25,673 nt of DNA from contig JBARPB010000098.1 of the NCBI GenBank assembly GCA_049642705.1, positions 1 through 25,673 of the forward strand. Direction: 5' to 3'. The position numbers and the translations under genes are program-made. The stretch is from CAZYPU01 sp049642705. GTDB taxonomy: Bacteria; Omnitrophota; Gorgyraeia; JABMRN01; RBG-13-46-9. The notes under the pieces are model-generated. The model did no database searches and had not been told where the DNA came from. It saw nothing but the letters and a program-made list of their open reading frames with translations. Shown here piece after piece: positions 16,041-22,091 of the stretch. Each line of letters starts with the position of its first letter. Within the stretch, counting starts at the first letter, position 1.

Positions 16041-16068
16041 ATTATATCAAAACAATATTTTTTTGCAA
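16041..16068 (-). promoter_or_regulatory. Predicted sigma70 promoter of dnaA
   Basis: Minus strand: TTGCAA (16068-16063), 16 bp, then a perfect TATAAT (16046-16041). The start site near 16034 would give a leader of about 120 nt containing all three strong DnaA boxes, so DnaA could repress its own gene. Confidence 0.65.
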
Positions 16069-16093
16069 GAGATTTTTTCACGGGGCCCTTACC

Positions 16094-16172
16094 CTGTCAT
16101 TCTGAGGCACGAAGTGCCGAAGAATCTTAACGAAAGACCCTTCGCCCGCCTTCGGCTCGCTCAGGATGACAG
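16094..16172. repeat. 79-bp MITE-like palindromic element
   Basis: The ends are imperfect inverted repeats: CTGTCATTCTGAG at 16094-16106 against CTCAGGATGACAG at 16160-16172, with one mismatch in 13. The left half contains a hairpin GGCAC-GAA-GTGCC enclosed by ATTCT / AGAAT. The same head design occurs inside pyrK at 25445. It lies between the dnaA and rpmH promoters in the only gene-free gap over 300 bp (15915-16253). No ORF is present. Confidence 0.7.
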
Positions 16173-16216
16173 CTTCTTTCTCCATTAAATTTTGGGGAAA
16201 CACCGCTTTTTTCTTC

Positions 16217-16244
16217 TTGACTCGGGGCTCGGATATGATATAAT
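16217..16244 (+). promoter_or_regulatory. Predicted sigma70 promoter of the rpmH operon
   Basis: TTGACT at 16217-16222, 16 bp, then perfect TATAAT at 16239-16244. The ATG of rpmH follows only 9 nt after the -10, so transcription should begin within about 1-4 nt of the start codon, making the message leaderless or nearly so. Confidence 0.75.
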
Positions 16245-16253
16245 CAACACCCT

Positions 16254-16391
16254 ATGAAAAAGCATTTAAAGCCGAAATCCAACCTGAAAAGAAAGCGCAC
16301 GCACGGATTTCGTCATCGGATGCGTACATCATCCGGCAGAGCGGTGCTCCGGAGGCGCAGAAGGAAAAGGCGCCTCCGCTTAAGCGTATGA
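16254..16391 (+). CDS. rpmH: 50S ribosomal protein L34
   Basis: This 45-aa, highly basic protein has the L34 core KPKSNLKRKRTHGFRHRM, then SSGRAVLRRRRRKRR and a short LRLSV tail. L34 is a small protein of the large ribosomal subunit bound to 23S rRNA. No Shine-Dalgarno precedes the ATG, in keeping with the start-site-proximal promoter. The TGA stop overlaps the rnpA start as ATGA. The order rpmH-rnpA-yidD-yidC is one of the most conserved in bacteria and supports the call for so short a gene. Confidence 0.96.
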   Translation: MKKHLKPKSNLKRKRTHGFRHRMRTSSGRAVLRRRRRKRRLRLSV

Positions 16392-16723
16392 TGAAGAAAG
16401 AATACCGCATCAAGAAGTCCTTGGATTTCAGAAAGGCGTACAAAGAGGGCAGAAGGTTCTCAAGCCCCCACTTCATTTTATACGTGCGCCGGAACAGACT
16501 CCCCTACGCGAGGGTTGGCGTATCAATTGCAAAAGCCCACTTTAAGCTTGCTACCAGGCGTAACAAGTTGAGAAGGGTAGTAAAGGAATTGTTCAGAAAA
16601 GGGATAACAGCCGAAAGATGTGGCTACGATTTTGTTGTTGCCTCCAGGGCAGGGTGCCGGGATTCAGATATCAAGCAAGTTATGCGTGAACTAGAGGGTT
16701 TAATATCGAAGCCGAAGCGTTAA
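16388..16723 (+). CDS. rnpA: Ribonuclease P protein component
   Basis: RnpA is the protein cofactor of RNase P, which matures tRNA 5' ends. The 111-aa product has the expected small basic alpha/beta layout: KEYRIKKSLDFRKAYKEGRR at the N-terminus, YARVGVSIAK in the centre, and the RNA-binding RNR-type signature KLATRRNKLRRVVKELFR. Two consecutive ATG codons (16388 and 16391) could start it. The first overlaps the rpmH stop as ATGA, so translation is probably coupled; the second gives the same protein minus one Met. Confidence 0.95.
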   Translation: MMKKEYRIKKSLDFRKAYKEGRRFSSPHFILYVRRNRLPYARVGVSIAKAHFKLATRRNKLRRVVKELFRKGITAERCGYDFVVASRAGCRDSDIKQVMRELEGLISKPKR

Positions 16724-16727
16724 AACA

Positions 16728-16937
16728 ATGATTGGGAAAACACTCATCCTTATGATAAAAATTTACCGTAACTATTTGTCACCACTTAAGTTACGAACAT
16801 GCAGGTTTTACCCCTCGTGCTCCGAGTACAGCATGGAATGCATACGGAAATTAGGTGTAATTAAAGGAATATTTAAAAGCGCAAAAAGGATTTTAAAGTG
16901 CCACCCGTTTCACCCGGGCGGCTACGATCCGGCTTAG
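16728..16937 (+). CDS. yidD: Membrane protein insertion efficiency factor YidD
   Basis: This 69-aa protein carries the YidD pattern: an amphipathic N-terminus LMIKIYRNYLSPLK, the Cys-containing TCRFYPSCSEYSMECIRKLG (Cys25 and Cys31), and the C-terminal CHPFHPGGYDPA. YidD is thought to assist YidC-dependent insertion at the inner face of the membrane. It starts 4 nt after rnpA and ends in TAG 6 nt before yidC. Confidence 0.94.
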   Translation: MIGKTLILMIKIYRNYLSPLKLRTCRFYPSCSEYSMECIRKLGVIKGIFKSAKRILKCHPFHPGGYDPA

Positions 16938-16943
16938 GAAGAT

Positions 16944-18533
16944 ATGGAAAAACGTCTTATTGTAGCAATAGTCCTATCAATTCTTGTTATAGTCTCATTT
17001 CAATTTTTATCGCCAAAGCCCCAAAGGCCGCCGCAGGTTATTACCGGAGGCGAAAAAATTGCCCCGGCTGGGAAACAAGTATTACCGCAGGAATCTTATC
17101 AGGAAGAACCAGCCGAAGAAAAAACCACTATCGCGGAGACGGAAAGGTACATCCTTACCTTTACAAGTATAGGCGGCTCCTTAAAAGATGTAAAACTGAA
17201 GGAATACCGCGACCCCCGCACAGGCGCCCCGCTACATTTAGTCCAGGGCGCGGAGGGGGAAAGGGCCGTTTTTTCCGTGAAAAGCAACACGTTGACGAAA
17301 GGCCTTGACAGGCGAACTTTTAAGCTCATCAAAAAAGAAAGAGACAGAATTACCTACGCCTACTCAATCCCCGGGAAATTCGAACTTACCAAAAAATACC
17401 GTTTTTATAAGTCTAATGATTACATAGAGTTACGGGTATCCATTCACAATCTCGGGAAAGACACAATCTACAAGGATTATGATATCTTGGGCGCATCCGG
17501 CATGCAGCCCTCGGGCGAGGCGATGGGAAGAAGATTCATAGAAATAGATTCCATGGTTGACGGAAAACTCGTGAGGAATACGAAGGTAAAAAACGGCGAG
17601 GCGGTAATAAAAGGCATTATTTCATGGACCGGCGTCAAGGAGAGATATTTCTGCATGGTCCTTAAACCGCAGCAGGATTCGGAAGAGGTTATATTAAGGC
17701 AATTCGGCCGCTCAGAGCTGGCAAGCGGCGTAAGGACAAAAAGGCTGCCCATCTATCCCGGCACAATGTTGGAGGACTCTTACGTCCTGTATATCGGCCC
17801 GAACGATGCCGTAAGGCTAAAAACGCCGGGCTTCGGACTGGAGCAGATTATAAATTACGGCGTATTCGGCGGCATTAGCAAAATCTTGCTCGCAACCTTG
17901 AGAGTATTCCACAAGGTGGTTAGGAATTGGGGCGTTGCGATTATAATGCTTACTTTTCTTATCAACATGATCCTATTCCCGTTAACGCGTAAAAGCTTTT
18001 CTGCCATGCACAAGATGCAGGAAATCCAGCCCCACATCGAGAAGATGCGAAAAGTCCACAAGGACAATCCACAGAAATTAAACAAGGAACTAGCGGAACT
18101 CTACAAGCAGTATAGTGTAAATCCGTTAGGCGGATGCCTGCCGCTCTTGATACAAATGCCTATATTTATTGCCTTGTACCAGGGGTTGATAAGATCTATC
18201 GAGCTAAAAGGCGCTAACTTCCTATGGATAAAGGACTTATCTAGGCCCGACTACGTTCCTTTGCCGTTTACTCTGCCGGTATTGGGTAATGAGATTCATA
18301 TATTACCTCTACTTATGGTGGGAGCCATGTTTTTCCAGCAGAAGATTTCTACAAAGAGCACCTCCGGCGCAAGCCCGGAGCAAAAGCAACAGCAGAAAAT
18401 TATGCTGATTTTCTTCCCGCTTTTTTTCGGATTTCTCTTCTATAACTTTCCCTCCGGACTCGTTCTTTACTGGCTAACAAACACGGTGCTTATGGTCGTC
18501 GAGCATTCTGTCATAAGGAGGAAGCTGCAATGA
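16944..18533 (+). CDS. yidC: Membrane protein insertase YidC
   Basis: YidC inserts membrane proteins alone or with SecYEG. The 529-aa protein has an N-terminal membrane anchor (about residues 5-23), a long extracytoplasmic beta-rich domain (about 45-320), and the insertase core. The core contains RVFHKVVRNWGVAIIMLTFL, the groove Arg in FPLTRKSFSAMHKM, the coiled hairpin MQEIQPHIEKMRKVHKDNPQ, and NPLGGCLPLLIQMPIFIALYQ. The end is FNFPSGL-type (YNFPSGLVLYWLTN). The large periplasmic domain is the Gram-negative form. AGGAAGAT provides the ribosome site. The stop overlaps the next start as ATGA. Confidence 0.97.
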   Translation: MEKRLIVAIVLSILVIVSFQFLSPKPQRPPQVITGGEKIAPAGKQVLPQESYQEEPAEEKTTIAETERYILTFTSIGGSLKDVKLKEYRDPRTGAPLHLVQGAEGERAVFSVKSNTLTKGLDRRTFKLIKKERDRITYAYSIPGKFELTKKYRFYKSNDYIELRVSIHNLGKDTIYKDYDILGASGMQPSGEAMGRRFIEIDSMVDGKLVRNTKVKNGEAVIKGIISWTGVKERYFCMVLKPQQDSEEVILRQFGRSELASGVRTKRLPIYPGTMLEDSYVLYIGPNDAVRLKTPGFGLEQIINYGVFGGISKILLATLRVFHKVVRNWGVAIIMLTFLINMILFPLTRKSFSAMHKMQEIQPHIEKMRKVHKDNPQKLNKELAELYKQYSVNPLGGCLPLLIQMPIFIALYQGLIRSIELKGANFLWIKDLSRPDYVPLPFTLPVLGNEIHILPLLMVGAMFFQQKISTKSTSGASPEQKQQQKIMLIFFPLFFGFLFYNFPSGLVLYWLTNTVLMVVEHSVIRRKLQ

Positions 18534-18718
18534 AGCAAGAATCCATCGAAGTAGAGGCAAAGACAACCAAAGAAGCGATAAAAGTAGCGCTCGCAAAGCT
18601 TAACGTCAAAAAAGAAGACGTTGAGATAAAGATTTTACGCGAGGAACATAAAGGCCTCTTCGGGATGGAGGGCGCCGAACCCGCCAAAATAAAGGTTATT
18701 GTTAAGAAGAAAACTTGA
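18530..18718 (+). CDS. Stand-alone Jag N-terminal domain protein
   Basis: The 62-aa product matches only the Jag_N domain: a start like SIEVEAKTTKEAIKVALAKL and the signature LREEHKGLFGMEGAEPAKIKV. Full Jag/KhpB proteins (about 200 aa and up) continue with a KH and an R3H RNA-binding domain. Here translation ends at TGA 18716-18718 and the next 74 bp hold a promoter and a parS-like site, with no KH or R3H coding in any frame, so this does not look like a simple frameshift. Position directly after yidC (ATGA overlap) is the usual place for jag. What the domain does without RNA-binding partners is unknown. Confidence 0.8.
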   Translation: MKQESIEVEAKTTKEAIKVALAKLNVKKEDVEIKILREEHKGLFGMEGAEPAKIKVIVKKKT

Positions 18719-18743
18719 CTTTTTGGCTTTTCTCAAGTAAACT
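18715..18743 (+). promoter_or_regulatory. Predicted promoter of parAB
   Basis: TTGACT at 18715-18720 (overlapping the previous stop codon), 17 bp, then TAAACT at 18738-18743 (4 of 6 to TATAAT). Predicted start near 18750, just upstream of the parS-like palindrome, which would suit repression by ParB. Confidence 0.45.
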
Positions 18744-18756
18744 TACCTCATAAGCA

Positions 18757-18772
18757 GTTTCCACGTGGAAAC
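18757..18772. promoter_or_regulatory. parS-like centromere site
   Basis: GTTTCCACGTGGAAAC is a perfect 16-bp palindrome (18 bp with the flanking A/T). Its core TTNCACGTGNAA matches the ParB target consensus TGTTNCACGTGAAACA at most positions, differing in the two outermost bases of each arm. It lies 20 bp before parA, a usual place for parS. Confidence 0.75.
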
Positions 18773-18792
18773 TTATAGCTAGTGGAGCAAAA

Positions 18793-19620
18793 TTGCCAAA
18801 AACAATAGCCATTTGTAATCAGAAGGGGGGCGTGAGTAAGACCACGACCTGCATAAATCTTTCCGCATATCTAGCCATAAATAACTCTAAAACACTCCTT
18901 ATCGACCTCGATCCCCAGTCAAATGCAACAAGCGGTATCGGCATTGACAAGCATTCTGTTAAGTCCAGCATTTATAATGTGTTGCATGAACATACCTCAT
19001 TAGAGTCCATTATCAGGCCAAGCCAGATTGACAACCTGTCCGTAGCCCCTTCCAATCTCGATCTTACCGGCGCCGAGGTAGAACTTGTAAATGCCATGAG
19101 CCGGGAATACCGCCTGAAAAAAGCAATAAAACCAATAGAAAGCCAATACGACTTTATTCTAATCGATTGCCCGCCCTCACTGGGCTTATTAACCGTGAAT
19201 GCCCTTACGGCCGCGGGATCAGTTATAATACCCATTCAATGCGAATATTACGCGCTGGAGGGCCTTTCGCAGCTTGTGAATACCATAACCCTTATCAGGG
19301 ACAATTTGAACAGCGAATTAAAGGTCGAAGGTGTTCTTCTTACGATGGCGGATTACAGGACGAATCTTACAAAGGAAGTAATAGGGGAAGTTAAGAAATT
19401 TTTTGGTGATAAAGTTTATAAAACCGTTATCCCAAGATCCATTAAACTTACCGAAGCTCCCGGTTTCGGCAAGCCGATCGTGCTTTATGATAAAAATTCC
19501 ATTGGCGCGCAATCGTACCATAATTTCGCAAGGGAAGTTCGAGGTGAAATTACGCAACCAATTAAAAACAAAGAACTTATAACTGAAACGGAGGGTCAAG
19601 ATGGAAAAGAGGTTGGGTAA
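18793..19620 (+). CDS. parA: Chromosome partitioning ATPase ParA/Soj
   Basis: ParA is a deviant-Walker ATPase that moves ParB-bound origins over the nucleoid. The 275-aa product starts MPKTIAICNQKGGVSKTT. The P-loop KGGVSKTT (11-18) has the signature Lys11 but Ser where Gly is usual. LLIDLDPQSNATSGIG and FILIDCPPSLGLLTVNAL supply the other ATP-site motifs. The start codon is TTG at 18793, chosen because GGAG lies 6 nt upstream and the N-terminus is canonical with no in-frame alternative. It overlaps parB by 20 bp. Confidence 0.95.
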   Translation: MPKTIAICNQKGGVSKTTTCINLSAYLAINNSKTLLIDLDPQSNATSGIGIDKHSVKSSIYNVLHEHTSLESIIRPSQIDNLSVAPSNLDLTGAEVELVNAMSREYRLKKAIKPIESQYDFILIDCPPSLGLLTVNALTAAGSVIIPIQCEYYALEGLSQLVNTITLIRDNLNSELKVEGVLLTMADYRTNLTKEVIGEVKKFFGDKVYKTVIPRSIKLTEAPGFGKPIVLYDKNSIGAQSYHNFAREVRGEITQPIKNKELITETEGQDGKEVG

Positions 19621-20434
19621 AGGTTTAGGCGCTTTAATACCGCAAAAAACCACGGTTGATGCTACTGAAAGGATAGGCAAAATAAAAGTTAGCTCTATAA
19701 CCCCGAACAAGATGCAGCCCAGAAAGAAATTCAAAAGCGAAAAACTAAAGGAACTAAAAGATTCAATCAAGGAAAAAGGCATAATCCAACCGGTTGTGGT
19801 GCGGCCCACAGAAAGAGGCTATGAGCTCATAGCGGGAGAGCGCCGTTTCAGGGCGGTAAAGGAATTGGGATACGAGAGCATCCCGGCTATTGTGAAAAAC
19901 GTAAGCGATGCGGACAGCCTGGAATTATCCTTAATCGAAAATATTCAAAGAGAAGAATTAAACCCTGTCGAAGAAGCGAGCGCATATATGGAGCTCGTCG
20001 AGAAATTCAATTTTTCACAGGAAGAAATCGCAAAAGCCGTCGGAAAGGATAAATCCACCGTATCAAACACGATCCGGCTTCTTACCCTCCCGAAACTGAT
20101 ACAGGATTATATTTCAGAGGAGGCCATATCAATGGGCCACGCAAAAGCCATTCTTTCCCTTCCTACAGAGCGTTCAAAGATAAGATTCGCAAAAAGGATA
20201 ATGAGAAAAAGCCTCTCGGTAAGGCAGGCCGAGGAGTTAATAAAACAGCGCCTGCAAAAACCACACAAGAAAGCAGCCGAAAAGGACGAACACCTGGCGC
20301 GCCTGGAAGAGGACCTGCAGCATTATCTCGGAACGCGCGTCAAAATCATTCACGGTAAAAAGCGCGGCCGACTTGAGATATTCTACTATTCAAACGAAGA
20401 CCTGGATCGCATCCTGGATTTGATACGAAAATAG
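19601..20434 (+). CDS. parB: Chromosome partitioning protein ParB/Spo0J
   Basis: ParB is the parS-binding CTPase clamp. The 277-aa product begins EKRLGKGLGALIP, the ParA-contact peptide. The ParB/Srx nucleotide domain has QPRKKF, IIQPVVVRP and the Arg-rich box GERRFRA (79-85). ENIQREELNPVEEA (about 113-126) leads into a helix-turn-helix with VGKDKSTVSNTIRLL. The C-terminal dimerisation segment has LGTRVKIIHGKKRGRLEI. GGAGGG precedes the ATG inside the end of parA. The stop is TAG and the pyr promoter begins 4 bp later, with no separate terminator seen. Confidence 0.96.
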   Translation: MEKRLGKGLGALIPQKTTVDATERIGKIKVSSITPNKMQPRKKFKSEKLKELKDSIKEKGIIQPVVVRPTERGYELIAGERRFRAVKELGYESIPAIVKNVSDADSLELSLIENIQREELNPVEEASAYMELVEKFNFSQEEIAKAVGKDKSTVSNTIRLLTLPKLIQDYISEEAISMGHAKAILSLPTERSKIRFAKRIMRKSLSVRQAEELIKQRLQKPHKKAAEKDEHLARLEEDLQHYLGTRVKIIHGKKRGRLEIFYYSNEDLDRILDLIRK

Positions 20435-20437
20435 TCC

Positions 20438-20466
20438 TTGACAGATCTCGAGTAAAATGCTATAGT
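20438..20466 (+). promoter_or_regulatory. Sigma70 promoter of the pyr operon
   Basis: Perfect TTGACA at 20438-20443, 17-bp spacer, TATAGT at 20461-20466 (5 of 6). The start would be near 20473, giving a leader of about 118 nt that contains the PyrR hairpin and an intrinsic terminator. Confidence 0.8.
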
Positions 20467-20481
20467 ATACCTACGGTTTAA

Positions 20482-20515
20482 CCTTTTAAACCCGGTCCTG
20501 CGAGGCCGGAAAAGG
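20482..20515 (+). ncRNA. PyrR-binding RNA element
   Basis: Lower stem CCTTTT (20482-20487) / AAAAGG (20510-20515), a purine-rich bulge AAAC on the 5' side, then an upper stem CCGGTC / GGCCGG closing loop CTGCGA. The conserved TCC-N-G-N-GAGG motif of known PyrR-binding loops is present at 20496-20505. It is followed by an attenuator and pyrR itself, so PyrR with UMP most likely binds here to favour termination. Confidence 0.8.
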
Positions 20516-20523
20516 AACAAAGA

Positions 20524-20601
20524 ATGAGATACAACAATAACCTACCCGAGTTGCAAATGGGTAGGATTTTTTTGTCCGTAAAAGGAAACCATGAAAATTA
20601 A
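20524..20601 (+). CDS. Possible 25-aa leader peptide of the pyr operon
   Basis: ATG at 20524 is preceded by AAGGA at a 7-8 nt distance and opens a 25-codon frame (MRYNNNLPELQMGRIFLSVK followed by GNHEN). It reads through the whole terminator hairpin and ends at 20601, 11 nt inside pyrR. Translating ribosomes would disrupt the hairpin. It may be chance; the Shine-Dalgarno sequence is also the 3' strand of the PyrR hairpin, so PyrR binding would hide it. Confidence 0.3.
   Translation: MRYNNNLPELQMGRIFLSVKGNHEN
20541..20573 (+). terminator. Intrinsic attenuator upstream of pyrR
   Basis: CCTACCC (20541-20547) / GGGTAGG (20559-20565), 7 bp with an 11-nt loop, followed by A and seven T residues. 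It lies between the PyrR element and pyrR. I found no convincing antiterminator pairing by eye. Confidence 0.8.
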
Positions 20602-21127
20602 AGCCAAAATATTAGATAAAGAAGGTGTTCAAAGAGCCGTAACCCGTATTTCCCACGAGATACTGGAACGGAATAAAGAGAAAGAAAAGCTAGTTGTTGT
20701 CGGTATAAGAAATAGAGGCGAACATCTTGCGCATAGAATAGTGGATTCCCTTGAAAAAATCACAAAGAGCAAGGTACCCCTTGGCATTCTGGATATTACC
20801 CTTTACAGGGACGACCTCACGGAAGTTGCGGAGCAGCCGGTTTTGAAAGAAACCAAAATAGATTTCAATATAACCGGGAAAAAAGTAGTTCTGGTGGATG
20901 ATGTTTTGTATACGGGGCGCACTATAAGATGCGCCATGGACCAGTTGATAGATTTCGGAAGGCCCGCTGTAATTCAGCTTGCCGTGCTTGTGGACAGGGG
21001 CCACAGGGAACTTCCGATAAGGGCGGATTACGTCGGGAAAAACGTGCCGACGTCGTTAGACGAAATTGTGGAAGTAAAACTCAAGGAGGCCGATGGTGTT
21101 GACGAAGTCGTTATCTGTGAAAAGTAA
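20591..21127 (+). CDS. pyrR: Bifunctional pyr operon regulator / uracil phosphoribosyltransferase
   Basis: PyrR binds pyr leader RNA when UMP is abundant and causes attenuation; many homologues also make UMP from uracil and PRPP. The 178-aa product has the type I PRTase fold: VVVGIRNRGEHLAHRI near the N-terminus, LGILDITLYRDDL in the flexible hood, the PRPP loop VVLVDDVLYTGRTIR (99-113), and LVDRGHRELPIRADYVGKNVPTS near the end. All are typical of PyrR. It is the first gene of its own operon and lies behind its own RNA target. Its last 32-35 nt overlap pyrB. Confidence 0.96.
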   Translation: MKIKAKILDKEGVQRAVTRISHEILERNKEKEKLVVVGIRNRGEHLAHRIVDSLEKITKSKVPLGILDITLYRDDLTEVAEQPVLKETKIDFNITGKKVVLVDDVLYTGRTIRCAMDQLIDFGRPAVIQLAVLVDRGHRELPIRADYVGKNVPTSLDEIVEVKLKEADGVDEVVICEK

Positions 21128-22055
21128 TCCTATAGTTTGGACAAAAAAAGACCTTTTGGGGCTTGAGTATTTAACCAAAGAGGAGATCGAACTCATTCTC
21201 GATAGCGCCAAATCTTTTAAAGAAGTACTCACGCGTCCCTTGAGAAAAGTCCCGACGCTTCGCGGGAAGACGGTTGTAAATCTTTTCTACGAACCGTCTA
21301 CGAGGACCCGGGCCTCTTTCGAACTTGCGGCGAAGCGCCTTTCCGCTGATGTTATCACTATGTTAAAGGAATCATTGAGCATACAAAAAGGGGAAACCCT
21401 TATCGACACCGCAAGAAATCTCGAAGCGCTCAAAATAGATATAATCGTGGTAAGGCACAACTCTTCCGGAGCGGCTGTAATGCTTTCCCGCGCTCTTAAC
21501 ATAAGCGTTGTAAATGCGGGAGACGGCTGGCACGAGCACCCGACCCAGGCGCTTCTGGATATCTTTACATTGCGGGAAAAGCTCGGGCGTATCAAGGGCT
21601 TAAACGTAAGCATAATAGGAGATATAGCCCACTCGCGGGTCGCGCGTTCCAACATATGGGGCCTTACGAAACTCGGCGCAAATGTAACCGTCTGCGCGCC
21701 CGAGAAACTCATACCCCCCGGCATAGAAAAACTGGGCGTCAAAGTAACAACGAGTGTCGATGAGGCAATAAAAAAAGCCGACGCAATCAATGTCCTAAGG
21801 ATGCAGTTTGAAAGGGACGAAAAAGAGGCGTTCCCCTCCAGGATAGAATACTTCAAAACCTACGGCATAACCGAGGAGCGCCTCAAAAAAGCAAAGAAAA
21901 ACATAATCGTCATGCACCCGGGCCCCATTAATAGGGGCGTCGAGATGTCCGCCGAAGTGGCCGACGGCGCAAATTCAGTCATATTGGAACAGGTTACAAA
22001 CGGCATAGCGGCCCGGATGGCGGTATTATACCTGGTCGCGACCGCAAAAAAGTAA
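21093..22055 (+). CDS. pyrB: Aspartate carbamoyltransferase catalytic subunit
   Basis: PyrB condenses carbamoyl phosphate and aspartate in the first committed step of UMP synthesis. Motifs in the 320-aa product: the carbamoyl-phosphate loop FYEPSTRTRASFE (Ser69-Thr-Arg-Thr-Arg73), VRHNSSGAA, NAGDGWHEHPTQALLD, IGDIAHSRVARSN, VLRMQFER, and MHPGPINRGVE near the C-terminus. The start is uncertain. ATG at 21093 lies only 3 nt after AAGGAGG, whereas GTG 21096 or TTG 21099 have better spacing (6 or 9 nt). Any choice overlaps pyrR by at least 29 bp. No pyrI is seen, so it may act as an unregulated trimer or with PyrC. Confidence 0.96.
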   Translation: MVLTKSLSVKSNPIVWTKKDLLGLEYLTKEEIELILDSAKSFKEVLTRPLRKVPTLRGKTVVNLFYEPSTRTRASFELAAKRLSADVITMLKESLSIQKGETLIDTARNLEALKIDIIVVRHNSSGAAVMLSRALNISVVNAGDGWHEHPTQALLDIFTLREKLGRIKGLNVSIIGDIAHSRVARSNIWGLTKLGANVTVCAPEKLIPPGIEKLGVKVTTSVDEAIKKADAINVLRMQFERDEKEAFPSRIEYFKTYGITEERLKKAKKNIIVMHPGPINRGVEMSAEVADGANSVILEQVTNGIAARMAVLYLVATAKK

Positions 22056-22060
22056 GGATA

Positions 22061-22080
22061 CCACAGGCGTAAGCCTGTGG
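22061..22080. repeat. Perfect hairpin between pyrB and pyrC
   Basis: CCACAGGC-GTAA-GCCTGTGG: an 8-bp perfect stem with a GNRA-type GTAA tetraloop, starting 5 bp after the pyrB stop. No T-run follows, so it is not an intrinsic terminator. Its 3' arm merges with the GGAGG ribosome site of pyrC (22079-22083), so folding could limit access to that site. Confidence 0.7.
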
Positions 22081-22091
22081 AGGTCGAATGT

